From positions 49,175 through 113,174 of the forward strand of contig SADC01000252.1 of NCBI GenBank assembly GCA_004194705.1: 64,000 nucleotides of DNA. Direction: 5' to 3'. The stretch comes from Ditylenchus dipsaci. Its lineage: Eukaryota; Nematoda; Chromadorea; Rhabditida; Anguinidae. Made by a program: the position numbers and the translations under genes. Every line of letters begins with the position of its first letter. Position 1 is the first letter of the stretch. Positions 37,801 through 50,100 of the stretch are shown piece after piece. The notes beneath the pieces were generated by a model. It was not told the origin of the DNA. It was given only the letters and a program-made list of their open reading frames with translations, and did no database searches.

Positions 37801-39097
37801 TTCAGAACACTCATTCTCCTCCGGCGAATTGAATGCCAGATCAGACGCTTTGGCGATGCGGAGAAGTGTGGTCAAAATGTTGGTGGCTGCTGTGTTTCCG
37901 TCTACTTTATTTGCTATTCACCAATTCAGGGTATATTTCTTTCCAAGTAAGTGCTTTGCTTCCAACCCTAACAAGCACGCAATAACCACACACCAAACCA
38001 ATTCTCACTAACACATCTGAAATCAAAGACTAATTTCTGTCAATTGAGTCAATTACAAATTCAACTAGTTTTTCATCAAAACATCTGTTTCTTTTTAAAA
38101 GTTCAATTAAGATATTTAACGCTACTTGGTAATATCCCGTAATACCCCCCTTGGTAATATCCCATATTTTTTTAACTATTTCAAAAAGACTGAGTAAAAT
38201 CAAAAAACCAGTCAATCAAAATGCATACAGAGGCTTGTTTTTCCCACGGCTTTTCAAGCCGTTGACTTTAGCTTTTGAAAAAATTGCGAGTTCAAAAATT
38301 ATATATTTCCGAAAGTCACTTGTCGAAAAACAGAGCACGGATGCAACCATACTTGCGCATAAAAAGCGCCGTCGCCTCCACCACCGCCGGTATATTGAAA
38401 ATGTCGCCGCCTCCTTCGGCGCTCCGAAATCGCGAATTTTTCCGGCGGGCTGCCGGTTGAAAGCTAAAAAAGTTACAGCCATTTTAAAGGATGTGTGTGA
38501 TCCCTTGTAATTTCTGTCTTATTTCTCTTACCGAAAAGTTTTTTCTTGCAGCGATTACAGCCGAATGAAGTCAGTCAAATTTACTTTTGGTAAAACAAGG
38601 CTTGCGATAAAACGTGACCTTCTTTTGCTCCAACAGAGTAGCGATATATTGAGTCGACTTTTCTAAAGAGTTTTTTCTTGCTGAATCATTGTTTTTGGTG
38701 CAAAAGGACATGATAGAGAGCTGCAAATTGTTTGGTTTCCTGATGATCTGTTTTAATTTTCGTCCGTGACAAACAGTTAAAAAAATGTTTGGGGGCTCTA
38801 TTACAAAAAAGGGGGTATGGAATTTATTCAATGTCGATTAATTCGCCTCTAGCCAGCGAATACCCATAATGGTAGTGCCGTATTTAAAATTTTGTTGATG
38901 CCGGTAAAAATGCTATAAAAAAATCATGACAGCTCTGGTATACAACTCAATTTCTTTGCAGAGTATTGTTCAATGTGACCTTCCACCCTCCATACGAATT
39001 CATTTTGCTGATGAATGCCTTAGCTCTATTATGCAGCGCATGTAATCCGCTCCTCTATACCCTGTTCTCTAAGCGATTTAGAGCAAGAATCACAAGA
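31824..39097 (+). CDS. Class A (rhodopsin-like) neuropeptide-type GPCR, six exons
   Basis: Seven-helix receptor of the plasma membrane, probably for a peptide ligand. Exons: 31824-31993 (TM1 with GLIGNTIVII, then SVMNMLLLNL), 35573-35743 (AVADALNLI, TM2-TM3, RYLECVFLFTSIL), 35797-35935 (ERYIAIVYP after TM3, TM4 SRANILLIICTIWSFVFILA), about 36273-36431 (EC loop Cys, TM5 FFSFFFVPCIIFVLLYTKV), 37806-37930 (RRSVVKMLVAAV and VYFICYSPIQ, TM6) and 38964-39097 (PPYEFILLMNALALL, then NPLLYTLFSKRF, TM7 NPxxY). Exon 2 needs one extra base at TGGTG near 35650 and one in TTTTG near 35733, and exon 5 one near 37902; all lie in short homopolymers. The N-terminal tail before TM1 and the C-tail, cut by the N gap at 39098, are missing. 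Introns of up to 3.6 kb are filled with foldback elements. The ligand cannot be named from sequence. Confidence 0.87.
33086..33472. mobile_element. Tc1-type MITE, TACAGTCGAACCTCTATATA ends
   Basis: Inverted ends TACAGTCGAACCTCTATATA and ..GGTTCGACTGTA with TA at both edges, inside the first long intron of the GPCR. The interior repeats TTATGCTAT / ATGTTATATAG. Confidence 0.75.
34050..34890. mobile_element. Foldback element with iterated TTTACCCCGTCAAAT arms
   Basis: The left arm (about 34105-34260) has five or more copies of TTTACCCCGTCAAATTACTG; the right arm (34795-34860) carries the complement, GACGGGGTAAATCAGTAATT. The centre (about 34500) is a further inverted repeat with CCATCGGACCCGAAATCTGA. 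It lies in the GPCR intron. Confidence 0.75.
35060..35460. mobile_element. Foldback element with GCCGTCC / GGACGGC arms
   Basis: Long arms pair about a centre near 35250: GCCGTCCTGCATTTCAACCA with TGGTTAAAATGCAGGACGGC, and AGGGCCGTCCT with AGGACGGCCCC. ORFs of up to 87 codons on both strands are arm artefacts. It ends about 110 bases before GPCR exon 2. Confidence 0.75.
37408..37633. mobile_element. Foldback MITE, GGGCATGCCCACG ends, intact copy
   Basis: The ends GGGCATGCCCACGCTAATAA and TTATTATCGTGGGCACGCCC, then GCCCGGGAATTC, then TTTTTCAACTTGGTTTCTAA, all occur in inverted pairs. This is the most complete copy of the family in the window, in the intron between GPCR exons 4 and 5. Confidence 0.75.
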
Positions 39098-39114
39098 NNN
39101 NNNNNNNNNNNNNN
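39098..39114. other. Assembly gap (17 N)
   Basis: A run of N directly after the GPCR TM7 coding sequence and directly before an inverted repeat. The receptor tail is lost here, and the true gap size is unknown. Confidence 0.99.
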
Positions 39115-40320
39115 TTGTGCAGAATTTCACGCTGAGCACGATGGTGAAAAAAAAATTGAAAAAAGTAACTCTACGGTGGTCAGCGGCTTTTGTGAACCAT
39201 CAATGTCACGACTTTTGCCTATGCTACTTCAAAGAGGTAAAGAATGCCACTGTTTCAATATATTTTTTATATTTCATGTGCAAAAGAAAGCGCACATTGC
39301 GAGCTTTCAAATAACATATTGTGGAGGTATTTATGACAATCATATGATAATTTTTTGGCTCATAGAAACCATGTGTTTTTTTTAAAAAACGTTGTTCATA
39401 CAAAAATATTGTACAAATAAATGTGGAAGCGCCGTTTTAAGTTTATGGTTGTACTGTTCGACAGAGCAAGAAAAACTGCACCAGACAGTGCTTTAAAGTA
39501 GCCTGCAATCAAGCTTTTTGAGTGTTTAGCAAAGGTTCAAAAGTAAATCCCAAATGCATCTTGACCTGAAACTTCGATTTCGCTACATAAATCTGAAATT
39601 CTGACACTTGATTCGAGTTCAACATGTCGATTTACTTGGGAAAATGTCAATTGATTATCACAATCATTGTCAAATTTCAAATTCCGCTCGGGACAAAAAT
39701 TATTTAAATTCAAAATTTTTCAAATTTCAAATAATTTTTGTCTCGAGCGGAATTTGAAATTTGACAATGATTGTGATAATGAATTGACAGTTTTTCAAGT
39801 AAATCGACCATGCTGAACTCGAATCAAGTGTCAGAATTTCAGATTTATGTGGCAAAATTGAAGTTTCAGGTCAAGATGCCTTTTGGATAATCTTTTGAAC
39901 CTTTGCTAAACACTCGAAAAGCTTGATTGCAGGCTACTTTAAAGCACTGTCTGGTGCAGTTTTTGTTGCTCTGTCGAACAGTATCACCATAAACTTAAAA
40001 AGAGGCGCTTCCACATTTATTTGTACATATTTTTGTATGAACAACGTTTTGAAAAAAAAAACACAATGGTTTCTATGAGCCAAAAAATTATCATATGATT
40101 GTCATAAATACCTCCACAATATGTTATTTGAAAGCTCGCAATCTGCGCTTTCTTTTGAACATGAAATATAAAATATATTGAAACAGTGGCATTCTTTACC
40201 TCTTTGAAGTAGCATAGGCAAAAGTCGTGACATTGATGGTTCACAAAGGCCGCTGACCACCGTAGAGTTACTTTTTTCAATTTTTTTTCACCATCGTGCT
40301 CAGCGTGAAATTCTGCACAA
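39115..40320. mobile_element. 1.2-kb inverted repeat beside the gap
   Basis: TTGTGCAGAATTTCACGCTG at the left edge and its complement at the right edge bracket two arms meeting near 39718. The arms differ by real substitutions (for example TTTCGCTACATAAATC against TTTTGCCACATAAATC), so it is not just one read folded back. Each arm shows a 65-87 codon ORF with no domain. Its boundary coincides with the N gap. Confidence 0.7.
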
Positions 40321-41798
40321 GGACATACCGTCAGGACGTACAGCCGTTCCCGTGTTAAATACTTTGAGAAATACCGTTTTTATGAAAGAGGAGTTGTTTC
40401 ATAAAAACGGGTATTTCTCAAATTTTTTTTTAACAACAAGGGTCAGTTGATGGCTTATCAGAAACAAGAGATTCAGGCTACATGATGATTAAAGAAAAAT
40501 TTTACGACATAAAAACACGAGGAATACTCATTTTTACGATTTGGGATAAATGAATGATTTGGAGGGGTAAAACAATTTGAGCCCATTTTTATAAGATCTA
40601 TTATGGTTCTTCTTGTCCAATTTATCAATTCGCTTCTTTTTGTTTTCGATCAAATCTTTTTCATAAGCAGAACCACGTTGTCCCTCCCATAAATCTTCAA
40701 GTCTTCTTCCGATTCCCAAATCCTCAAAAATCTTGGTAACAACTGTTTGAAATTGCCGTTCCGCACAAAACAAGACTTGGCAAAATGTCAGTGCTAAACG
40801 ATCCCAATTGCTTTTTCCTGTGCTTCTTCTTTTTTTTTTGCATTTTTCCAGCAGCATAGCAGCCATCCAGACCCAATAGCTCTTTTAAATGTGCGTCCGT
40901 TGCATCAGTAGCAGACAGTAGCTGGGGCAAGCTGGCAACAAGATTAATATATGTGTGCAAGGCAGGCAGTCAGAGGAAGCTTTTCAAGCCTAGCCTAGTA
41001 GTATGCTGCTCCTCCTGCCACCTCTCTCCTTTCCTCCTATAAACCGAGTAAAAAAAGCTTGTTGGTGCTGGTGCCAAAACCTTTTCAGGCCCTTCTTCCC
41101 AGTTTTGAGCACTTGAAGCCTTTTTTAGCAAGTGATTTTAAATGTCCTCTCCCTTTTCTCTTTTTTGCTTCTTTTTCTTTGTTTTTGTCCTTTTCTGGCA
41201 CCTATTGTTTGTGGTTCGTGAGACATGCAAGATGAGACGGAAATGGCTATTGAATTTTGTTTAATTTGTTAAAAATGTTTTTTTCTTGCCGTTGTCAGCT
41301 CCAATAGCTTTCTTGTTGCAGTTTTTTGTGCTGGGGTGTTTGGAAGAGAAGTGTGGTTTGATTGATTGCGTAGATTTTATATTGGGTTGGTGGTGATGTA
41401 ATTAATTTATTTTAGGATGTTTTCCGAATATTCCTCAGTTTTTGAAATTCGCGCCTTTTTTAATTTTCATCATTTTGGTGGGTTTTACAGCTTTTTCTTT
41501 TATTTGTTCTTTTGCTGTAGGTAATTTAATTGGGTGGTATTTGATTCTGACCCAAATCTCTGAAAAATGACCGCAAATCTCTACAAAATGACCCAAAATT
41601 TCTGAAAATTGACCGCAAATTTCTCATTGGCTTCTGATGGTCTATATAGCAACTCTACGTGCTACTGACCCTTTAAAATTATTTTAAAGCTATTTCCAGA
41701 GAAAAAATGGTGTTTGCTGGCTACGTTTTATATTTTGCATCTATAGAAATAGCTTTGGGCTAATTTTTTTAACTTTACAGAAATTTAAAATTTTATCA
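40321..41798. other. No gene seen; small hairpin
   Basis: A short inverted repeat at 40353-40435 pairs TTTGAGAAATACCGTTTTTA with its complement. The remaining sequence is pyrimidine-rich on the plus strand from 40980. A 110-codon minus-strand ORF (40534-40866) is lysine-rich and unrecognised. Confidence 0.4.
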
Positions 41799-41976
41799 TA
41801 CAGTCGAGTCTCGATTTAACGTACCCCCAATTTAACGTACCCTTCGATTTAACGTACCCCTGGGTCGGTCCTCCAATAATAAACTCCGTCAAATTTACCC
41901 CCGATATAACGTACCCTCGATTTAACGTACCCTAGGGCCGGTCCCCAGGGGTACGTTAAATCGAGACTCGACTGTA
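41799..41976. mobile_element. Tc1-type MITE, TACAGTCGAGTCTCGATTTA ends
   Basis: Inverted ends with TA duplications. The interior repeats ATTTAACGTACCC. It is a sister of the elements at 860 and 18743 with a different internal repeat. Confidence 0.8.
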
Positions 41977-42182
41977 TCAGTGGTGTGAAATGTCATTTTC
42001 CAAAATAATTTTCTAAAATATTATCATGTTGAGCATTAACCGCGAAATTAAAAAAAAAATACATTTTTTAAAATTACACAACAGTCGAGACCAGAGGCGT
42101 ATCTAGTGGGACAGGAAAGGAAGGGGAGGGCACGTGCTTCCCCCCCCCCCCCTTCCGATCAGATTTTTTTAAAGGGTGTAGC

Positions 42183-42335
42183 TACAGTCAAACTTCTTTA
42201 ACCCGAAACCCAAGGGTTATCGAGGTGTCGGGCTGTGGGGGTGTCTTTTTCCTTAAAATGTCGAGTACCTGGCCAAATCAAGTGTCGACAGGGTGTCGAA
42301 TTATCGGGGTGTCGGGTTACAGAGGTTTAACTGTA
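42183..42335. mobile_element. Tc1-type MITE with GGGTGTCGGGTTA interior
   Basis: TACAGTCAAACTTCTTTAAC at the left and GAGGTTTAACTGTA at the right, with TA edges and iterated GGGGTGTCGGG / GGGTGTCGAATTA. Confidence 0.65.
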
Positions 42336-43518
42336 AATGACCTAAAAAATTCTGGTGCCATATCTTCCGCAGAAATTCCTGCGTTCGCCGCATATCGAGA
42401 CCATGTATTTTTTGCGACTTCAGAGATAAGAAATCCCAAAAAAGACAGAGATTTCGGAAAGCTAATATACGATCCCTGTTCCAATCTCAACATTCGGCCC
42501 TCTCGTGTTTTAGTAGTGTGTGAAATTTGCGGTGCTTAAACTAAATTAATAACTAACTAAATTATTTTTGTACATATTTGCAGGTGGTGAGGAGGAGGTG
42601 TGAACAATTCGATGAGTTGATGCTTTCAATTACAACTCATGTTACCACTTCTAGCTAATTGAGCATGTCTGGCGAGATGAACAACCAGGAGAGCCCGACG
42701 AAGTGGTGCGTATGCTTGCTCACGATGGTGGTGGACACATGGCCAATGGTTAGTTCTAGTGGTTCTAGTGTTGAGGAACTATTCAGGTTATGACTTTTTT
42801 CAGGTTCTAGTGGGCATACTCTTGCTGAACAGGTATGTCTTTGCGCCAATACCCAAGTTAATAGATGTATAAAGAGAATGGTAACATTTTCCTTTGATAC
42901 CTTGTCGTTTTTTAAAAAAGGTACCAGCAGGGAAATTTGCAAGTTTGCTTTTCACTCGCCCAGGCAAGTTTGGTCTCATTGGATAGCCAGTATGCGACTT
43001 CAAAGTAAATCTGTTAAGATGTCGGGCCCGTAGGCCAAAACTTGGGATAAAAAGGCTAGTAAGAGGACCAAGGCATTTTTGAATTAAAAGGAAGGGGGAC
43101 ATTCATATGCATAGGTCACAGGTTCGAATATCACCAGGTGCACATTTTATTTGTTATTCAAGTTTATTCACATGTTTGGTGTGAAAATGATTCTCAGACT
43201 CTTAGCTATCTCACATGATTATTTGAGCAGGGTGAACTGAATAATTTGGCGTAAAAAAGGAAGGTGTGCACCCAGTGGTATTCGAACCTGTGACCTAACT
43301 AAGCCTCCATCTAACTTTAAAAATGCTTATGCTTATACTTCACTATGTTTCTCATTCCAAGTTTTGACCTATGGGCCCGAGATCTCGATAGATTTAATAT
43401 AAAGTCGCATAATGGCTAACCAATCAGACTTCCAGACCAAACTCATCTTGGCGAGTAAAAAACAAGCTTGCAAGTTTCCCTTGTAATGCATTTTGACTTT
43501 CAAGGGGATCGATTGAAC
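42336..43518. other. No supported gene; possible short upstream exon
   Basis: 42666-42749 (MSGEMNNQESPTKW...) and 42804-42832 (VLVGILLLNR) are bounded by plausible splice sites and could belong to the cyclase gene starting at 44200, but they do not match the family N terminus and I do not include them in it. Two tRNA-like B-box traces lie near 43110 and 43270. Confidence 0.2.
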
Positions 43519-43743
43519 TACAGTCAACTCCCTCCATAGTGTACACCGCCATAGTGCACACCCGGTTCCGATGTGGTCGGCCACCACAAAGTCAACTCCC
43601 TTCATAGTAACCCCCCGCCATAGTGCCACCCGGTCCCGATGTGGTCGGCCACCACACAGTCAACTCCCTTCATAGTAACCTCCCTCCATAGTGCACACCT
43701 GGCTCCGGTCCTTGGGTGTGCACTATGGAGGGAGTCGACTGTA
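43519..43743. mobile_element. Tc1-type MITE with iterated CTCCCTCCATAGT
   Basis: Ends TACAGTCAACTCCCTCCATA and its complement. The interior repeats AGTCAACTCCCTTCATAGTA and GGTCGGCCACCACA. Confidence 0.75.
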
Positions 43744-43746
43744 TGT

Positions 43747-43930
43747 CAGGGTTCATAATCGTCCTTTTTAAAAAGATTTATCCTTTTTTCGGGACCAAAA
43801 TCTTTTTTATTTTTGAAGTTTTTAGTCAAAATTTTTTTTGCTCTAAAATAGAAATAAACACTGGATAAATGAAATAAATTTTTTTTTACCCAAATGTCCT
43901 TTTTCGAAAATTTTCATTACGAACCCTGAA
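43747..43930. mobile_element. CAGGG..CCCTG hAT-like MITE, diverged copy
   Basis: Begins CAGGGTTCATAATCG and ends CATTACGAACCCTGA. The interior shares GTTTTTAGTCAAAATTTTTT and GCTCTAAAATAG with the copies at 46508, 49208 and 49932. Confidence 0.65.
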
Positions 43931-44199
43931 CTATGCGGATAATTTTGAAAATTCTAACTACGCTATCTGGCAAAGCACTATCGATTTGCTAGATAAATTT
44001 TAATGTTAATAGTTAAAAAAAATCAATTTCAAGGCTTGAGAAATATGTCAATATAGGCGAAAACTGCTTGATCCTCTATGATTTTTCGAAAAGATATTTT
44101 TTTTACGGTTTTTACAATTCTTACAACTGGACAGGTTCATGTGTAACGCAAAAAAGGCGCCTACTTCTAATTAAAATCTAAAACGTTTCATTATTGTAG

Positions 44200-47100
44200 G
44201 CGAGGGCGCACTCCTCCAGTCCAAGGAGAATCCCTTTGTTCGAAAGGGCATCAGCCAGGTGGTGGAACCCACAATTTGCCTCGTCCACCTGGAGACTCAA
44301 TACTGGAAATGCTCTTTCTCGCTGCTGAAAAATAGATTTCGGTCTGGCTCATCTACATCTTTTTGACTTGCTTGTTGTGGATGCTCTATTTAAAGATATT
44401 TGACCAGGACAGGGCACACCATTGGGTGAGTTTAACGGCGAATATCGATTCGTAGTACTTTATCACCCAACTTTTGAAAATTTTTATTGAAAAATATCAA
44501 TTGTGTAAAGAAAAGTTTTTTGAAAATTAGCCCTAACGTTAAAATCTCTTCCTGAATCCGAATCCGTTAAGATCAGATAGAAATATTTTTAGGAGCTGAG
44601 ATATCCATCTCAGTACGCCAGTGGTGTGAGTTTTCTGACTTGTCTACTCAAAGTAGCTATATCTCAGCTCCCGGAAATATTTTCTGTCTGATCTCAACGG
44701 ATTCGGATTCAGGAAGAGAATTTGGCTTTAGTGGCAGGGGTGATTTTCAAGAAACTTTTCCTTACACAACTGCTATTTTTCAATAAAATTTCCAAAAGTT
44801 GGGTCATCAAGTACCACGAATCGAATATTACTATATTTACCATAGTTTAACAGCAAAAAGTTTGGTTTGAAGATTGGTTGTGTTGTTTTCAGTTAGTGTC
44901 AGGTATGTTAACTGTATTGTGCATCTCCATGCTTTGTTCACATCCTGGTCAGTGCACTACCACGTTTTTATTTGCCTACGTCGTTTCTGTGCATATTCTT
45001 AATTTGTTTGGTCACTCTGCTCATATTCTCCAGCATGGACCCTTTTATGGACCTATGGCTTCAATGGCCACCAGTATTCAGGTTGAAAAAATTCAGGAAT
45101 AATTTTGAAAAACAAAAGAGTCAAATTTGTGATCGAATTTCGGATTAGAAAGCATCAAGAAAATTGTTTTCAAAAAGAGTCAGATTTAAATAAATTCAAA
45201 ACCAGTACTGTAAATCTCGGCACCAGCTAATTAAGTAACTCAGTCATCGGCCGGGCTAGCATTAAATATGACACAAATTTATTTGAGGACATCTTAATTT
45301 TTTAAAATTGAGCCAGGGAATTAGGAAGGAGAAAGTTAAGATAATGCCTTTTGTGATGAAAAACATTTATTTTTTAGTTAATAATTTGGCGTAGAGGCGT
45401 TAGGCCCTTTTTTCCACTTTTTGGCGTTCTGCCTATGTTCTGTTTAGCCACTTAGGCCTTATTTTTTAACTTAGTCTTAGGCTCAGGGTAGGCCACCGTA
45501 CGTTAAGGTACGTTCACATAAAAGTGTCGACCCAAGCGTTCTTTTAACGCGGGAAGAGCTGTACTTTTTTTTCTTGACCAAAACTTTTTTTCTGTTGGTA
45601 TCATTTTGTAGCTAAGATTCAGGGCTTCAAATGAGGTATTGACAAGCCACATCTGAAATGAAAAATTGGGGTAAAAATGCTTAGGTCCGCACTCAGGTCG
45701 ACACTCGGGTCGACACTCACAGAGTGTGGGCCTGAGTGTCGACCTGAGTGCGGACCTAAGCATTTTTACCCCAATTTTTCATTTCAGATGTGGCTTGTCA
45801 ATACCTCATTTTGAAGCCCTGAATCTTAGCTACGAAATGATACCAACAGAAAAAAAGTTTTGGTCAAGGAAAAAAAGTACAGCTCTTCCCGCGTTAAAAA
45901 CACCCAAATCTCACACTCAGGTCGACACTCATTGTGAACGTGCCTTTAGCAGGGACTAAAAAAATGTCTTACGCGCTACAAAATGGCTTGAAAAATAAGG
46001 CCTAAGTGTCTAAGGCCTCAAACACAATGAGGACTCCTCATTGAGGAGTCTGTTTGCGGATGCTAAAACAGATTTGTCGCACGGAAATGGCCATAACTTT
46101 TTTTTCAATTTTTCAAAATTATTCTGTTATTACCATTTTGTAGCGAAGATTCAGCACTACCATATGAGCATTTTATAAAGTAGATGTCCTTTGAAAAATT
46201 GAGATAAAAATGAAAGACTCCGCCCAAGACTCCTGACTCAAATTCTAGTCAGGAGTCTTGGGCGGAGTCTTTCATTTTTATCTCAATTTTTCAAAGGACA
46301 TCTACTTTATAAAATGCTCATATGGTAGCGCTGAATCTTAGCTACAAAATGGTAATAACAGAATAATTTTTGAAAAATTGAAAAAAAAAGTTATGGCTAT
46401 TTCCGTGCGACAAATTTGATTTAGCATCCGCAAACAGATTCCTCATTGTGTTTGAGGCCTAAGACAGAAGATAGGCAGAACGCCAAAAAAAGAAAAAGGG
46501 CCTAAAGCAGGGATGATATCTCAAAATTTCGAAAAAAGTACATTTGGTCAAAAAAAAGTACAATTTGGTCATTTTCGTCAAAAGTGCAATTTTATCCAGT
46601 GCTTATTGCTATTTTAGAGCGAAAAAAAAGATTTTGACTAAAAACTTCAAAAATAAAAAGATTTGGGGTCCCAAAAAAGTACAAATCTTTTAAAAAGTAC
46701 ATATATCATCCCTGGCCTACAGTGTTTTCATAATTGACACTGACATTGACACTGACACTAACGTCAGGCTGACATCTAAAATGACACTAACAATGACATT
46801 GACATCTGACACTGACATGACATTTAAAATGACACTAACATGACACTAAATGTCAGTGTCAGTGTCATTTTAAATGTCATGTCAGTGTCAGTGTCAACAT
46901 GACGTCAGTGTCAGTGTCAATGTCAGTGTCAGTTTAAATGTCAGTGTCATTTTAGATGTCAGTGTCATTTTAAATGTCAGTGTCAGTTTAAATGTCAGTT
47001 TTTAACTGACATGTCAGTTTTAAATTGACATGTTCCTTTGTGTCATGCCATTTAGGTGAGTTTTGAGGTTTCCGCATCTACATTGTATTTGTACATGTAT

Positions 47101-50100
47101 TTGTTTCTTTGTTTGATTTTTAGTTATGTCATTGTATATTCCAGCCTTTATTCTTTAAGATCTCTGCAGTATATGCCATAGTGTTTTAGTTACTCTTCGC
47201 TCTCATACTTCTATCAAGCAAGCAAGCAAAACTGCTCCCGACAGCGGCAAAGGTGTAAACGGACTCGGAAAAGGAGGAGCAAACCGCCATCGCAAAGTTT
47301 GCTCGTTCTCATTTTACTTCAATCACAGCATTTATGCGAGTGTTTTTCTTTCAGATTCTGCTCGACCACATTCAGGAGATCACGAAGCCTTCTATCCGTC
47401 GTCTGGCCCGTTATGGTTGGCTTTTTGAGTCAAGCGCATCTCTGGTCTGATCTACGAAGAAACTCGCAGCGTGCTCAAGACATTCTTGGAGGACGTGATC
47501 CGCGACGCCGTTATCTACACCGAGCACGCCAAGCGCAAGACGGTTGGTTCATTCTCACCCTTCTCATCCGTCTAGTTACTCTTTAATTGTTGTAGGTTAC
47601 CGTCATGGATGTAGTCTATGCTCTGAATCGCCATGAATGAATCGCTGCTGCTGTCCAGAATTTCTCCGAGTTATCTATTGTATTCGTTATCATCTTTACG
47701 TTATTGTCACTTCAAACGCACTCTTTGGTGCTCTGTTGTTTTTCGAATAAAGAATCCCGTTTGAGCTGTTTTTCTTTTGGCACATGTCCTTTTTGTGGGT
47801 TATGAGATTTGATTACAATGGGGGAAAGCTTGAACAGCAGTCTAACCAGGGAGCATTCTGATGTGTCATTTTTCAAAGCCTCGTTGAGAGTTTTTTTACA
47901 GCGTGAAAACGTGAAATGTTTTCAACGTGAAAAGCACACTTCTATAATGAAGTGCTGCCCCTTTTAGATGTCACTTAAAGAAATCCGGGAGACAGGGCTC
48001 CTCCTAAATCTCGAAAAACCATGACGGTATCAGGGGTTCTAAGCCTTTTTCGGGAATATTTCATATTATTCATGATTTTGAGTTTCTAAAGCTTTTTCGG
48101 ACATAGCTATTTACACCAGGATATTATGATTTTACGGTTATTATATGGTTGGTGTATGACTGAACTCAATTACTAGTGATATTTTCCAAACCAAGCGGGT
48201 CTCGTTTTAATTACTTTGAGTGTTCACAGCCAAAAATTTTTACAATGATCGAAACCACCAAAACTTTAGATATGTTACTCATACATATTTAACATATCTA
48301 AGATTCAGGTAGTTTTGACAATGTGAGAAGTTTTCGCGTACTGTTCACTTAAATGAGTTAAGACGATATACGAAAGGTTCTAGACAATGAAGGTGATATC
48401 AGGACTACTAAGGGTATATCAGGGCCATAAGAGTAGTTCAAGACTACTAAAGTATATCAGATCCATTGAGGGTGGGCTTAGGCCTTTAAGGGTAGAACCG
48501 GACTGCTGAATGTTGCCTTGAAAAGTGTTTTGCAAGATTTACGAAAACTGAAAATACCATCAAAACGTAATTTTACTACTGTAAAACCATCTATAGAATG
48601 CTCGAATTAGTGCAGAAACAAATTTTGGAACTCAAAGCGAGAAAAAAATTTGATCTAAGTAAACGACTACTTTGTTTTTTTTATTATATGGGACATCCAG
48701 CAAAACTGCGGTTGGTGCAAAGAAAATGTTTGAATTACCTTTGACCTCCTCGCGGCCAAATATCAGCACACTCCACATTGCGAGGGATAGAATAACATGC
48801 AGTACATGATGTGGTTTAAGAACAACCAAAGAGACACATGAGCGTAGTTTTGCGCAAAAATAAAAATAAAAAAGCGACGAGAACTGGCTGTACACCGAAA
48901 CTGACATGTCAATTTAAAACTGACATGTCAGTGAAAAACTGACATGTCAGTTAAAACTGACATTTAAACTGACACTGACATTTTAAAGGACACTGACATT
49001 TTAAAATGACACTGACATGTCAATTTAAAACTGACATTGACACTGACACTGACGTCATGTTGACACTGACACTGACATGACATTTAAAATGACACTGACA
49101 CTGACTTTAAATGTCAGTGTCAATGTCATTGTCAGTGTGATGTCATTTAGTCAGTGTTAGTGTCAGATGTGATGTCAATTATGAAAACACTGGTCGTAGC
49201 CTTTAGCCAGGGATGATATATGTACTTTTTAAAAGATTTGTACTTTTTTTGGGACCCCAAATTTTTTTATTTTTGAAGTTTTTAGTCAAAATCTTTTTTT
49301 TCGCTCTAAAATAGCAATAAGCACTGGTAAAATTGCACTTTTTGACGAAAAATGACCAAATTGTACTTTTTTGACCAATGTACTTTTTTTCGAAATTTTG
49401 AGATATCATCCCTGCTTTAGGCCTTTTTCTTTTTTTGGCGTTCTGCCCTATCTTCTGTCTTAGGCCTCAACACAATGAGGAATTGTTTGCGGATGCTAAA
49501 TCAATTTGTCGCACGGAATAGCCATAACTTTTTTTTCAATTTTCAAAATTATTCTGTTATTACCATTTTGTAGCGAAGATTCAGCACTACCATATGAGCA
49601 TTTTATAAAGTAGATGTCCTTTTGAAAAATTGAGATAAAAATGAAAGACTCCGCCAAGACTCCTGACTCAATTCTAGTCAGGAGTCTTGGCGGAGTCTTT
49701 CATTTTTATCTCAATTTTTCAAAGGACATCTACTTTATAAAATGCTCATATGGTAGCGCTGAATCTTAGCTACAAAATGGTAATAACAGAATAATTTTTG
49801 AAAAATTGAAAAAAAAGTTATGGCTATTTCCGTGCGACAAATTTGATTTAGCATCCGCAAACAGATTCCTCATTGTGTTTGAGGCCTAAGACAGAAGATA
49901 GGGAACGCCAAAAAAGAAAAAGGGCCTAAAGCAGGGATGATATCTCAAAATTTCGAAAAAAAGTACATTTGGTCAAAAAAGTACAATTTGGTCATTTTTC
50001 GTCAAAAAGTGCAATTTTATCCAGTGCTTATTGCTATTTTAGAGCGAAAAAAAGATTTTGACTAAAACTCAAAATAAAAAGATTGGGGTCCCAAAAAAGT

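Larger units (their letters stand above)
46720..49192. mobile_element. H4-bearing hAT-like element, copy 1
   Basis: Termini CAGTGTTTTCATAATTGACA on the left and TGTCAATTATGAAAACACTG on the right. Subterminal arms (46738-47040 and 48900-49180) are many copies of TGACACTGACATTGACA. The interior contains a histone H4-like gene (47236-47640, +) and about 1.2 kb of further unique sequence. It is the inverted partner of 50150-52607; indel differences between the two are about one per hundred bases. Confidence 0.85.

Noticed and set aside
40534..40866. Lysine-rich 110-codon minus-strand ORF as a gene
   Set aside because: Low-complexity composition, no homology recognised, no splice or polyadenylation context; left as unassigned.
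46738..47040. TGACACTGACATTGACA repeats as a CRISPR-like array
   Set aside because: Repeats are short, contiguous and variable with no unique spacers of constant length; they are mirrored at the other end of a transposon, and the genome is eukaryotic.
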